A stretch of DNA of 64,000 nucleotides from Desulfovibrio aminophilus. Lineage in GTDB: Bacteria; Desulfobacterota; Desulfovibrionia; Desulfovibrionales; Desulfovibrionaceae. A program made the position numbers and the translations under genes. Where the stretch lies: contig NZ_JAMHGA010000044.1 in assembly GCF_023660105.1 (NCBI RefSeq), forward strand, positions 124,001 through 188,000, given 5' to 3'. Shown one piece after another: positions 1-8,347 of the stretch. The stretch's first letter is position 1. Every line of letters begins with the position of its first letter. The notes under the pieces are model-generated. The model did no database searches. It saw only the letters and a program-made list of their open reading frames with translations, and was not told the origin of the DNA.

Positions 1-1
1 C

Positions 2-103
2 GACCTGAAGTCCATCGCGGCCGACTTCTACGTGGTCAAGTCCGTGGACCTCACCGAGCTGAAGAACAAGGTCAAGCTGGCCCTGGCCAAGGCCGGGGCC
101 TGA
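2..103 (+). CDS. Response-regulator receiver domain, C-terminal end only (partial)
   Basis: Only the last 33 codons are inside the window, ending at a TGA at 101-103. The peptide contains a VVKS segment followed by an amphipathic helix (LTELKNKVKLALAK), which matches the end of a CheY-like receiver: the conserved lysine at the end of beta-5, then alpha-5. There is no output domain after it, so the protein probably ends as a stand-alone receiver or as a C-terminal receiver of a larger protein. The family call rests on this short tail alone. Confidence 0.55.
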   Translation, partial: DLKSIAADFYVVKSVDLTELKNKVKLALAKAGA

Positions 104-183
104 CCGGGGCGGGCCGGGGGAGCCGCCTGGGGCGGACTCTTTCCCCTTGCCCAGCCCGGCGCTTCGTGCTAGCCGCTTTGCCC

Positions 184-855
184 ATGCCTGAGTTCCTCGC
201 CGACAAGATCGTCACCGTCAGCATCCTCGCCGTCCCCCTGCTCCTGGCCCTGGTCTGCCACGAACTGGCCCACGGACTGGCGGCCTACGCCCTGGGCGAT
301 CCCACGGCCCGGCGGGCCGGACGCCTGACGCTCAACCCCCTGCGCCACCTGGACCCCCTGGGCACGGTGGTCTTCTTCATCGCCAACATCGGCTGGGCCA
401 AGCCCGTGCCCGTGGACCCGCGCTTCTTCAAGAACCCGCTCAAGGGCATGCTCCTGGTGGCCCTTGCCGGACCCGGGGCCAACTTCCTCCTGGCCGTGCT
501 CTTCGCCATGCTCTACCACGGGCTGCTGCCCCTGGCCGTGGCCCACCAGGCCGACCTGCTGGGCAAGCTCCTGGTCCCGCTGACGCTCATCTCCCAGGCC
601 GGGGTCTTCGTGAACCTCGTGCTCGGGGCCTTCAACCTGCTGCCCGTGCCGCCCCTGGACGGCAGCAACATCCTGGCCGGAGTCCTGCCCCGCCGCGCGG
701 CCTACCGCTACCTCTCCTTCGGCCGCTACGGGGTCTTCGTCATCCTGGCCGCGATCCTGCTGGGCGACCTCCTGGACATCAACCTGCTGGGCCGGTTCCT
801 TCTGCCCGTGGTGGAGACCGGGGCCGGCCTCCTGCGGGTGCCCATGACCTTCTAA
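184..855 (+). CDS. Site-2-protease-family (M50) membrane metalloprotease
   Basis: A compact polytopic membrane protein of about 223 residues. HELAH near residue 26 is the zinc-binding HExxH motif in the first membrane segment. FNLLPVPPLDG near residue 155 is the second conserved M50 motif, with the aspartate that completes the zinc site. It has no PDZ or CBS domain, so it belongs to the short S2P group common in anaerobes. It probably cleaves substrates within the membrane; the substrate is unknown. I chose the ATG at 184 rather than the in-frame GTG at 166 because it begins directly at the first hydrophobic segment. Neither has a strong ribosome-binding site. It lies 12 bp before trpS, so they are probably cotranscribed. 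Confidence 0.85.
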   Translation: MPEFLADKIVTVSILAVPLLLALVCHELAHGLAAYALGDPTARRAGRLTLNPLRHLDPLGTVVFFIANIGWAKPVPVDPRFFKNPLKGMLLVALAGPGANFLLAVLFAMLYHGLLPLAVAHQADLLGKLLVPLTLISQAGVFVNLVLGAFNLLPVPPLDGSNILAGVLPRRAAYRYLSFGRYGVFVILAAILLGDLLDINLLGRFLLPVVETGAGLLRVPMTF

Positions 856-867
856 CCCCACACCCCC

Positions 868-1869
868 ATGACCACACCCAACAAGCGCATCGTCTCGGGC
901 ATGCGGCCCACCGGACCGCTCCATCTCGGCCACTACTTCGGCGTGCTCGTGAACTGGCTCAAGCTCCAGGAAGAGTACGACTGCTATTTCTTCGTGGCCG
1001 ACTGGCACGCCATGACCAGCGAGTACGCCGATCCCCGACGCATCAAGGGCTTCGTGCCCGGCCTCGTGCTGGACTGGGTCGCCGCCGGACTGGACCCGGA
1101 GAAGTGCGTCATCTTCCAGCAGTCGCGGATCAAGGAGCACGCCGAGCTGCACCTCCTGCTGTCCATGATCACCCCCCTGTCCTGGCTGGAGCGCAACCCC
1201 ACCTACAAGGAGGTGGCCCAGGAGCTGTCCGGCCAGAAGGACCTGGCCACCTACGGCTTCCTCGGCTACCCCGTGCTCATGGCCTCGGACATCCTCATGT
1301 ACCGGCCCTTCGCCGTGCCCGTGGGCCAGGACCAGCTGCCGCACCTGGAGCTGACCCGGGAGATCGCCCGCCGCTTCAACCACCTCAACGGCGAGTTCTT
1401 CCCCGAGCCCAAGGACCTGCTCACCCCGGACGCCAAGCTCCCGGGCCTGGACGGCCGCAAGATGAGCAAGAGCTACGGCAACGGCATCTCCCTGGGCGAG
1501 CCCATGAGCGAGATCGCGCCCAAGGTGAAGACCATGTTCACGGACAAGAACCGGCTGCGCAAGAGCGATCCCGGCGATCCCGAGGTCTGCAACCTCTTCC
1601 CCTATCACAAGCTCATGACCGGGGCGGAGAAGTGCGCCGAGATCCGCGAGGGCTGCACGAAGGCGGCCTTCGGCTGCGTGGACTGCAAGAAGGTCCTGCT
1701 GGAGTCCATGGAGCGCTTCCTGGCCCCGATCCACGAGCGCCGCGCGGCCCTGGAAAAGGACCCCGAGCGGCTGCGCGCCATCCTCGACGACGGCAACGCC
1801 CGGGCCCGCGAGAGGGCCGTCGAGTCCATGCGCGAAATCCGCAACCTGCTCAATTTCCAGTTCGACTGA
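868..1869 (+). CDS. trpS: Tryptophanyl-tRNA synthetase with Fe-S-type cysteine motif
   Basis: Class I aminoacyl-tRNA synthetase that charges tRNA-Trp in the cytoplasm. The 333-residue length is normal. The HIGH signature appears as HLGH at residues 19-22 and KMSKS lies at 198-202. An unusual cysteine set occurs in the C-terminal half: Cys241, Cys263, Cys270 and Cys273 (spacing C-x21-C-x6-C-x2-C), plus Cys256. This closely resembles the motif that holds a [4Fe-4S] cluster near the anticodon site in the Thermotoga enzyme. The cluster is an inference from spacing. The gene follows the M50 protease by 12 bp and precedes the SlyD-type gene, all on one strand. Confidence 0.95.
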   Translation: MTTPNKRIVSGMRPTGPLHLGHYFGVLVNWLKLQEEYDCYFFVADWHAMTSEYADPRRIKGFVPGLVLDWVAAGLDPEKCVIFQQSRIKEHAELHLLLSMITPLSWLERNPTYKEVAQELSGQKDLATYGFLGYPVLMASDILMYRPFAVPVGQDQLPHLELTREIARRFNHLNGEFFPEPKDLLTPDAKLPGLDGRKMSKSYGNGISLGEPMSEIAPKVKTMFTDKNRLRKSDPGDPEVCNLFPYHKLMTGAEKCAEIREGCTKAAFGCVDCKKVLLESMERFLAPIHERRAALEKDPERLRAILDDGNARARERAVESMREIRNLLNFQFD

Positions 1870-1894
1870 CACCCATGGGACGAAGGAGCGACAC

Positions 1895-2323
1895 ATGACC
1901 CAGGCGAAGAAAGGCGACACCGTTCAGGTCCACTACACCGGGCGGCTGTCCGACGGCACCGTGTTCGACTCCTCCCTGGAGCGCGAGCCCCTGGAGTTCG
2001 AGGTGGGCGCGGGCATGGTCATCGAGGGCTTCGACACGGCCGTCGGCGGCATGGCCGTGGGCGAGACCAAGACCGTGGTCATCCCGCCGGAACAGGCCTA
2101 CGGCGACTACCACAAGGAGCTGACCTTCGAGGTCCGCCGCGACCAGATTCCGCCGAGCATCACCCCCGAGCTCGGAATGATGCTCTCCATCCGCATGGAG
2201 GACGGCAGCGCGCCCCACGTACACATCGCGGCCCTGGACGAGGAGACCGTGACCCTGGACGGCAACCACCCCCTGGCCGGCAAGGAGCTGACCTTCGAGC
2301 TGGCCCTGGTGAAGATCGCCTGA
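1895..2323 (+). CDS. FKBP-type peptidyl-prolyl isomerase, SlyD-like
   Basis: A 142-residue protein with the FKBP start ([18 protein letters not shown]), then the [15 protein letters not shown] segment, the aromatic AYGDY, and an inserted 'flap' region of about 50 residues before a final FKBP strand ([11 protein letters not shown]). This order (FKBP, insert-in-flap chaperone domain, FKBP) is that of SlyD. The C-terminal histidine-rich metal tail of E. coli SlyD is absent, so a nickel-delivery role is less likely and a general folding chaperone role more likely. The ATG at 1895 is preceded by aaggag at a 6-nt spacing. It is 25 bp downstream of trpS. Confidence 0.88.
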   Translation: MTQAKKGDTVQVHYTGRLSDGTVFDSSLEREPLEFEVGAGMVIEGFDTAVGGMAVGETKTVVIPPEQAYGDYHKELTFEVRRDQIPPSITPELGMMLSIRMEDGSAPHVHIAALDEETVTLDGNHPLAGKELTFELALVKIA

Positions 2324-2332
2324 CTCCCGATC

Positions 2333-2359
2333 CGGCCCGGGGGCGCGGCTCCCGGGCCG
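2333..2359 (+). other. GC-rich hairpin between the SlyD-like and aminotransferase genes
   Basis: Perfect 9-bp inverted repeat (CGGCCCGGG / CCCGGGCCG, arms 2333-2341 and 2351-2359) with a 9-nt loop. No T-run follows, so it is not a convincing intrinsic terminator. It could stabilise the 3' end of the upstream mRNA. Confidence 0.4.
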
Positions 2360-2373
2360 GGCCGAGGCGCGCC

Positions 2374-3537
2374 ATGATCCCCCGACGCACCGACTGCATC
2401 GCCCCCTTCCTGGTCATGGACATCCTGGAGGCCGCGCAACGCCTGGAGCGTTGCGGCCAAAGGGTGGTCCACCTGGAGATCGGCGAGCCCGACTTCGACA
2501 CCCCGGAGTGCGTCAAGGAGGCGGCCGCCAAGGCCGCCCGCGACGGCCGAACCCACTACACCCACAGCCTGGGGCTCCTGGAGCTGCGCGAGGCGGTCTG
2601 CGCCCACTACGCCGGGCGCTACGGCGCGACTGTCCACCCCGACCGGGTGATCGTGACCCAGGGCACCTCCCCGGCCATGCTCCTGACCTTCGCCGCGCTC
2701 CTGGAGCACGACGACGAGGTCGTGGTCTCGGACCCCTGCTACGCCTGCTACCCGAACTTCATCCGCTTCGTGGAGGCCGAGACCGTGCGCGTGCCGGTCT
2801 TCGAGGACGACGCCTTCCAGTACCGACCGGAGAAGGTCCGCGAGGCGCTCACCGACCGCACGCGGGCCATCCTGGTGAACTCCCCGGCCAACCCCACGGG
2901 CACCCTGCTCTCGGCCGAGCGCATGCGGGCCGTGGCGGACATGGCCCGGGAGGCCGGGGCCGTGGTCGTCTCGGACGAGATATACCACGGGCTGGTCTAC
3001 GAGGGCCGCGAACAGAGCATCCTGGAGTTCACGGACGAGGCCGTGGTGCTCAACGGATTTTCCAAGCTCTTCGCCATGACCGGCTGGCGGCTGGGCTACC
3101 TCATCGCCCCGGAGCGCTACGTGCGCCCCATCCAGCGCCTGTGCCAGAACTTCTTCATCTCGGCCTCCTCGGTGTCCCAGTGGGCGGGCGTGGCCGCGCT
3201 GCGCGACGCCTGGCCGGACGTGGAGCGGATGAAACGAATCTACGACGAGCGGCGTCGTCATATGGTGAAACGGCTGCGGGAGCTGGGCTTCGGCCTCGGC
3301 GCCGAGCCCACGGGCGCGTTCTACGTCCTGGCCAACGCCCAGCACCTGGCCGCCCGGTTCGGCGGCAGCTCGCTCAAGCTGGCCTTCGACATCCTGGAGC
3401 AGGCCCACGTGGGCGTGGCTCCGGGCATCGACTTCGGCCAGGGAGCCGAGGGCTACCTGCGCTTCTCCTATGCCAACTCCTTGGAAAACATTGAGGAAGG
3501 CATGGCCCGTATCGAGAAATATCTAGAGCGATTCTAG
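2374..3537 (+). CDS. Class I/II pyridoxal-phosphate aminotransferase (AspC/ArAT-like)
   Basis: A 387-residue fold-type I PLP enzyme. Visible landmarks are the substrate-binding EIGEPDFDTP near residue 30, NSPANPTGTLLS near 170 (Asn that contacts PLP), SDEIYHGLVYEG near 200, the Schiff-base lysine in NGFSKLFAMTGWRLGYL near 232, and the C-terminal arginine in RFSYANS that binds the substrate carboxylate. The amino donor and acceptor cannot be deduced; aspartate, aromatic or alanine substrates are all possible in this subgroup. The ATG at 2374 has gagg six bases upstream. Confidence 0.88.
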   Translation: MIPRRTDCIAPFLVMDILEAAQRLERCGQRVVHLEIGEPDFDTPECVKEAAAKAARDGRTHYTHSLGLLELREAVCAHYAGRYGATVHPDRVIVTQGTSPAMLLTFAALLEHDDEVVVSDPCYACYPNFIRFVEAETVRVPVFEDDAFQYRPEKVREALTDRTRAILVNSPANPTGTLLSAERMRAVADMAREAGAVVVSDEIYHGLVYEGREQSILEFTDEAVVLNGFSKLFAMTGWRLGYLIAPERYVRPIQRLCQNFFISASSVSQWAGVAALRDAWPDVERMKRIYDERRRHMVKRLRELGFGLGAEPTGAFYVLANAQHLAARFGGSSLKLAFDILEQAHVGVAPGIDFGQGAEGYLRFSYANSLENIEEGMARIEKYLERF

Positions 3538-3640
3538 ATCGTTACCAAGAAGAAATCTTGCCAGGGGCCGATTTCCGTTTTAAATGATTGTTTCACGGAC
3601 GTGACGCTTCGGAAACGACGGCGTTGACCGGGATGGAATC

Positions 3641-4018
3641 ATGAAACGAATCGCCTTGTTCCTCGGACTGATCCTGGCCGCGGCCTGGACCGCGACGGCC
3701 GCCGGGGCCGGAAACGAGATCGTGCGCGAGCTGACCAGCAACGGCACCCTGGGGCCGGACTACATTCCGAAAAAACAGGAATACCGCCTGGACCCCTTGA
3801 GCGACTTCCACTACTCCAGCGACCCGTTCCTGCGCGAAAAGAAGGACGTGAAGAAGAAGGATGAGAAGGACTCCCCGGTCCACTTCTCCTTCGGCACGGA
3901 CGAACGCACCAACCCGGTCACCGGCGACCGGGTGGAGCGCGACAGGAGCGGCGACGGCAACCCTCTTGACGCCCTCGGCGGCAAGGTCCGCATGGACGTC
4001 AACGTGCTGGAGTTCTAG
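3641..4018 (+). CDS. Small exported protein of unknown function
   Basis: A 125-residue protein. It begins with a clear Sec signal peptide (MKRIALFLGLILAAAWTATAAGA) without a lipobox cysteine, so the mature part of about 100 residues should be periplasmic. The mature chain is hydrophilic with a lysine/aspartate-rich stretch (KKDVKKKDEKD) near residues 67-77, and it ends in a beta-strand-like VRMDVNVLEF. No known domain was recognised. Its TAG stop at 4016-4018 overlaps the stop codon of the convergent marR gene: the palindrome CTAG serves both genes. Confidence 0.7.
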   Translation: MKRIALFLGLILAAAWTATAAGAGNEIVRELTSNGTLGPDYIPKKQEYRLDPLSDFHYSSDPFLREKKDVKKKDEKDSPVHFSFGTDERTNPVTGDRVERDRSGDGNPLDALGGKVRMDVNVLEF

Positions 4019-4479
4019 CCTTCCGGCTCCCCCTCCCGTGGGGCCAGATTGCGCGCCACGAGGCGCAACGCCTCCCGGCAGGCCTCCATCTGCTCCTCCG
4101 AAAGCCCGGCCGCGGCCCTCTCCAGGGTCTCCAGCGCCGCGGCCATGCAGCCGCGCCGGAGCTTCTTGCCCTCGATGGTCAGGTAGACCCGGCGCTTGCG
4201 GCGATCGCGCCCGTCCTGGGAGCGGACCACCAGGCTGCGGGCCTCCAGCCCGTCCACCAGACGGCTGATGCCGGTCTTCTCCTGCAGGAGTCCGTCGGAA
4301 ATCTCCTGCTGGGTCAGGCCATCACGGCCCCAGAGCAGGGTCATGACCCGCCACTGCTCCACCGTCAGGCCCAGGCCGGCCTGCTCGAAGCGTCGGCCGA
4401 GGTCGTTGGCCAGGGCCCGCGAGGCGCGGTGCGCCAAGTAGCCCAGGGACTCCTCCAGGCGGAATGATTTCGCGTCCAT
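4015..4479 (-). CDS. MarR-family transcriptional regulator
   Basis: A 154-residue winged-helix regulator. The recognition-helix region reads LTQQEISDGLLQEKTGISRLVDGLEARSLV, followed by the wing with the MarR signature QDGRDRRKRRVYLT (the DxRxxxxxLT motif) at about residues 88-102. N- and C-terminal helices form the dimer interface. The ATG at 4479 was chosen because an 18-bp near-palindrome lies immediately upstream, suggesting negative autoregulation. The gene lies divergent from the PHP-UvrD gene and convergent with the exported protein gene. The ligand is unknown. Confidence 0.9.
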   Translation of the reverse strand: MDAKSFRLEESLGYLAHRASRALANDLGRRFEQAGLGLTVEQWRVMTLLWGRDGLTQQEISDGLLQEKTGISRLVDGLEARSLVVRSQDGRDRRKRRVYLTIEGKKLRRGCMAAALETLERAAAGLSEEQMEACREALRLVARNLAPREGEPEG

Positions 4480-4483
4480 GATT

Positions 4484-4501
4484 CCGTTGTATATGCAACG
4501 G
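4484..4501. promoter_or_regulatory. Near-palindromic operator, probably for the adjacent MarR protein
   Basis: CCGTTGTATATGCAACGG is an 18-bp palindrome with a single mismatched pair, built on TTG-N6-CAA half sites typical of MarR-family operators. It begins 5 bp upstream of the marR start codon and covers where its ribosome-binding site would be. It is also in the region divergent to the PHP-UvrD gene at 4625, so both could be controlled. Confidence 0.6.
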
Positions 4502-4624
4502 TAAAGCCCGTCAAGCGCTCCGACGCCGACCCGGCCGCGCCGTGCCGATGCCTTGCCAACACGGCCTCGAGAGTCTAGAACTCGAAGCACAGCCCAAAGA
4601 CGCGATCCGCCCGGGGAGGCCCTC

Positions 4625-7600
4625 ATGGAACGATTCGCCGCCGACCTCCACATCCACTCCCGCTTCTCGCGGGCCACCAGCAAAGAGCTCACCATCCGCT
4701 CCCTGGCGGCCTGGGCGCGGGTCAAGGGACTCACCGTGCTGGGCACCGGCGACTTCACCCATCCCGGCTGGCTGGAGGAGATCGAGGAGACCCTCAAGGA
4801 GGACGGCAGCGGCCTCCTGGTCCTCAAGGATCCCGCCGGGGTGGACGCCCTGATCCCCGGCCTGAACGCCATGCCCCCGGGCCAGACCCGCTTCATGCTC
4901 CAGGCCGAGATCAGCTCCATCTACAAGAAGGCCGGAAAGGTCCGCAAAGTCCACAACCTCGTCTTCCTGCCCAGCCTCGACGCGGTGCGGGCCTTCAACG
5001 AGAAGCTCGGCCAGGTGGGCAACCTGAAGAGCGACGGCCGCCCCATCCTGGGCCTGGACAGCCGCAATCTCCTGGAAATGGTCCTCGCCACCAACCCGCT
5101 GGGCTTCGTGGTCCCCGCGCACATCTGGACCCCCTGGTTCGCGCTCTTCGGCTCCAAGTCCGGCTTCAACTCCATCGAGGCCTGCTTCGAGGACCTCTCG
5201 GGTGAAATCTTCGCCATGGAGACCGGACTCTCCTCGGACCCGGAGATGAACTGGCTCTGGAGCGCCCTGGACCGCATCCGGCTCATCTCCAACTCCGACG
5301 CCCACTCCGGCGAGAAGCTCGGCCGGGAGTGCAACCTCTTCCGGGGCGAGATTTCCTACGAGGGCATCTACCGGGCCCTGCGCGGCGAGGGCCTGGGCCA
5401 GAAGTTCCTGGGCACGGTGGAGTTCTTCCCCGAGGAGGGCAAGTACCACCTGGACGGCCACCGCGCCTGCAAGGTGGTCATGGAGCCCGAGGAGACGCGC
5501 TCGCGCAACGGCATCTGCCCGGTCTGCGGCAAGCCCGTGACCCTCGGCGTGCTCTCCCGGGTGCGCGAGCTGGCCGACCGCGAGGCCCCGCGCCAGCCCC
5601 AGAACGCCCCGGGCTTCACCTCGCTCATCCCGCTCAAGGAGTTGGTCGGGGAAATCCTGGACGCCGGTCCGGCCACCAAGAAGGTCAACGAATTCTATCT
5701 CCGGCTCATCCGCGACTTCGGCTCGGAGCTGAACGTGCTCATCAAGGCCGACGTGGAGGACCTCAAGGTCCACTCCCCGACCCTGGCCGAGGGTGTGGCC
5801 CGCATGCGCGAGGGCAAGGTCCTGCGCACCCCGGGCTATGACGGCGAGTACGGGGTCATCCGCGTGTTCACCGATGTCGAGCGCCGGGAGTTCCGCCACG
5901 GCGGCCGCCTGGTGAAGACCGCGCCGCGCAAGGCCAAGGCCCGCGACCTGCCCGAGGCCGCGCCCGTGCCCAAGGCCTCGGAAGAGCCCCGGGAGACGAG
6001 TTTCAACGAGGCCCAGAAACAGGCCATCGCCGCCGGTCCCGGGCCGGTGCTCGTGCTGGCCGGACCGGGCACGGGCAAGACCCAGACCCTCATGGGCCGG
6101 GTGGAGCGGCTCCTGGACGAGGGCGAAAACCCCCGCCGCATCCTGGCCCTGACCTTCACCCGCCGGGCGGCCCGCGAACTCAAGGAGCGCCTGCTGCGGC
6201 TCCTGGGCCTGGAAAACGAGGAGGGCGCGCCCCTGCCCCAGGCCGGGACCCTGCACGCCCACGGCTACGAATACTGGAAGCACGTCCACGGCGAGGCCCC
6301 GGTGGTCCTGGACGACGCCTCGGCCCGGCGCGTCTTCCTGGAGGTCAACCCGGAGCTGGCCGAGGGCCGGGGGGGGCAGGCCTTCGACCGCTGCTGCCTA
6401 GCCCGCGAAAGCCTCAAGCCCCTGCCCGACGACCTGGCCGAGGCCGGGGCCCGCTACGCCCGGCGCAAGGACTCCTGGAACCAGGCCGACTACGCCGACC
6501 TCCTGGAATTCCAGCTTCAGCAGTTCCAGTCCGAGGGCTTCGTCTCGCCATACTCCCACGTGCTCGTGGACGAGATCCAGGACCTCACGCCCCTGCAGCT
6601 GGCCGTGGTCACGGCCCTGGCCGGGGCCGAGGGCAAGGGCTTCTTCGCCATCGGCGACCCGAACCAGTCGATCTACGGCTTCCGGGGCGCGGCGGGCGAC
6701 GTGCGGGGCGAACTGGCCGCGCTCTGGCCCGGGCTCGCGGAAATCACGCTCACCGACAACTACCGCTCGGGCCAGAGCGTGCTGGACTGCGCCCGGGCCC
6801 TGTTTCCGGACACGCCCCGGCTGCTGGCCCGGCGCGACGCGGACTGCCGCGTCCACCTCTTCCAGGCCCCGGACGCCCCGCGCGAGGCGGCCTGGTTGGC
6901 CGAGCGCATCAAGGGCCTGCTCGGTCCCACCAGCCACAGCCTGGCCGACGCCGGCGCGGGCGGCCTGGCCCCGGGCGACATCGCCGTGCTCGTGCGCTTC
7001 CGGGGGCTCATCCCGGCCCTGGAAAACGCCCTGAACCGCTTCGGCGTGCCCTGCTCCGCGCCCGAGGCCGAGGCCTTCTGGAACGAGCCGCGCGTGGCCG
7101 CCATCCTCGGCGCCGTGGGCCGGGCCCTGGGCATGGCCTGCGGTTTCGAGGGCGACTGCCCGGACCTGCCGGAGCGCATCCTGACCCTGGGCCCGGACGG
7201 GCTGGCCTCCTTCCTCCAGGAGGCCCCGCCCTTCGACCAGTTCTTCTGGCAGTCGCGGCCCTTCCGCGAACTGCGCAAGGAATTCTCCCTGCGCGGCGGC
7301 TGGGGCGGGCTCATCAACTGGGTGCACCTCCAGAGCGAGCTGGAAAACGTCCGGCGCTCGGCCGAAAAGGTCCAAATCATGAGCATCCACGCGGCCAAGG
7401 GCCTGGAGTTCGAGGCCGTGTTCCTGCCCGCCCTGGAGGACGGCATCCTGCCCTTCGCCGGGACGGACATGCTCACCGGCAAAATCACCGCGCCCGAGGC
7501 CATGCCCGACGCCGCCGAGGAGCGCCGCCTGCTCTACGTAGGCCTGACCCGCGCCCGCCGCGAGCTGTACCTGAGCCACGCGGCCCAGCGCACGCTCTAC

Positions 7601-7723
7601 GGCCGGACCCTGCGGCTGCCGCCCTCGCGTTTCCTGCGGGAGCTGCCCGCCGAGGGCATGACCCGCTCCCAAATGGCGGCCCACACCGTGAAGAAGGAAA
7701 AACAGATGACCCTGTTCGACTAA
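4625..7723 (+). CDS. PHP-domain / UvrD-family helicase fusion protein
   Basis: A 1032-residue two-part protein. Residues 1 to about 430 form a PHP-type metallo-phosphoesterase module: ADLHIHSRFSRATSKEL at the N terminus is the HxH metal motif, ISNSDAHSG near residue 225 adds further ligands, and CPVCGKPV near residue 298 is a CxxC pair. From about residue 455 the protein is a superfamily 1A helicase: Walker A GPGTGKT near 480, DEIQDLTPLQ (Walker B), GDPNQSIYGFRGA, SIHAAKGLEFEAVFLP and LLYVGLTRARRELYL. The pairing suggests a nuclease or phosphatase coupled to DNA unwinding in repair. ATG 4625 has ggagg five bases upstream; in-frame codons before it have no ribosome-binding site. Confidence 0.88.
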   Translation: MERFAADLHIHSRFSRATSKELTIRSLAAWARVKGLTVLGTGDFTHPGWLEEIEETLKEDGSGLLVLKDPAGVDALIPGLNAMPPGQTRFMLQAEISSIYKKAGKVRKVHNLVFLPSLDAVRAFNEKLGQVGNLKSDGRPILGLDSRNLLEMVLATNPLGFVVPAHIWTPWFALFGSKSGFNSIEACFEDLSGEIFAMETGLSSDPEMNWLWSALDRIRLISNSDAHSGEKLGRECNLFRGEISYEGIYRALRGEGLGQKFLGTVEFFPEEGKYHLDGHRACKVVMEPEETRSRNGICPVCGKPVTLGVLSRVRELADREAPRQPQNAPGFTSLIPLKELVGEILDAGPATKKVNEFYLRLIRDFGSELNVLIKADVEDLKVHSPTLAEGVARMREGKVLRTPGYDGEYGVIRVFTDVERREFRHGGRLVKTAPRKAKARDLPEAAPVPKASEEPRETSFNEAQKQAIAAGPGPVLVLAGPGTGKTQTLMGRVERLLDEGENPRRILALTFTRRAARELKERLLRLLGLENEEGAPLPQAGTLHAHGYEYWKHVHGEAPVVLDDASARRVFLEVNPELAEGRGGQAFDRCCLARESLKPLPDDLAEAGARYARRKDSWNQADYADLLEFQLQQFQSEGFVSPYSHVLVDEIQDLTPLQLAVVTALAGAEGKGFFAIGDPNQSIYGFRGAAGDVRGELAALWPGLAEITLTDNYRSGQSVLDCARALFPDTPRLLARRDADCRVHLFQAPDAPREAAWLAERIKGLLGPTSHSLADAGAGGLAPGDIAVLVRFRGLIPALENALNRFGVPCSAPEAEAFWNEPRVAAILGAVGRALGMACGFEGDCPDLPERILTLGPDGLASFLQEAPPFDQFFWQSRPFRELRKEFSLRGGWGGLINWVHLQSELENVRRSAEKVQIMSIHAAKGLEFEAVFLPALEDGILPFAGTDMLTGKITAPEAMPDAAEERRLLYVGLTRARRELYLSHAAQRTLYGRTLRLPPSRFLRELPAEGMTRSQMAAHTVKKEKQMTLFD

Positions 7724-7750
7724 CCAACGGACCTTACCACTGAGGCAGTA

Positions 7751-8110
7751 ATGAATATTGAAGAATTCGTTTCCTCCGCGTTAACCCAGATTATCTCAGG
7801 CATAAAAACCGCGCAGCAGGCAACCAAAGAAACAGGTGCCATCATAAACCCCAACGTAATTCTCGGGGACCGCACGCCAAAAGATTCACTCACAGTAACA
7901 ACCATGAGGCATGGGCCACAACTTGCTCAAATTATTTCTTTTAATCTAGCTGTTAGCGTTCAAGAATCCACCCAAACAGGAGGCGGGGGGAAAATAAAAG
8001 TGCTAGGTTTGAGTGCAGGAGGAGGTATGGGAATAGAAGCATCCTCGGCATCGCAATCCAAGGTAACCTTCAGCATCCCAATAGTATGGCCAATTGTTGG
8101 CGACCAATAG
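7751..8110 (+). CDS. AT-rich orphan protein, possibly of the trypco2 type
   Basis: A 119-residue protein in DNA far more AT-rich than all its neighbours, with codons such as AAT, ATT, AAA and ATA that surrounding genes avoid. The N-terminal half is an amphipathic helix (residues 1-30). The C-terminal half is beta-rich: FNLAVSVQES, a glycine-rich GGGGKIKVLGLSAGGGMG, then SQSKVTFSIPIVWP. That layout recalls the trypsin-co-occurring domain 2 family found in bacterial conflict loci, but I hold this loosely. The ATG is preceded by tgagg at a 7-nt spacing. No signal peptide. The composition indicates recent acquisition. Confidence 0.6.
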   Translation: MNIEEFVSSALTQIISGIKTAQQATKETGAIINPNVILGDRTPKDSLTVTTMRHGPQLAQIISFNLAVSVQESTQTGGGGKIKVLGLSAGGGMGIEASSASQSKVTFSIPIVWPIVGDQ

Positions 8111-8150
8111 ACACAACGCTTACTCTTTTTTTGAAAAAGCTGTCCATCTT

Positions 8151-8297
8151 CTAGCCCAAAAAGACCTTGTACAGGCCGATCTCGTAGACCCGGCAGAGAC
8201 GCAGGGCCAGGGCTCCGGAAACCCCGGCCTGACGCAGGCGGCAGAAGAGATGCAGGGGGTTGAGCAGGTGTTGCAGATGTCGTTTGATGGCGTCCAT
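8151..8297 (-). CDS. 48-residue basic small protein
   Basis: A short gene encoding 48 residues, with an excellent ribosome-binding site (aaggag, 6 nt before ATG 8297). The peptide is helical and basic: MDAIKRHLQHLLNPLHLFCR then a second amphipathic helix with LALRLCRVYEIGLYKVFLG. Two cysteines and several histidines are present but no CxxC motif. Its GC content matches the host genome, unlike the AT-rich gene facing it, with which it is convergent. It could be a membrane-associated or protein-binding miniprotein; function unknown. Confidence 0.6.
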   Translation of the reverse strand: MDAIKRHLQHLLNPLHLFCRLRQAGVSGALALRLCRVYEIGLYKVFLG

Positions 8298-8347
8298 GAC
8301 GCGCTCCTTGCCGGGGCGGCCCCGGCGCGTGAAACATTGCAACCCTC

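Noticed and set aside
169-1920. Long minus-strand reading frame opposite the M50 protease and trpS
   Set aside because: It is a shadow of high-GC third codon positions: its peptide is rich in His, Gly, Gln, Val and Ala without domains, and both opposite genes are clear family members.
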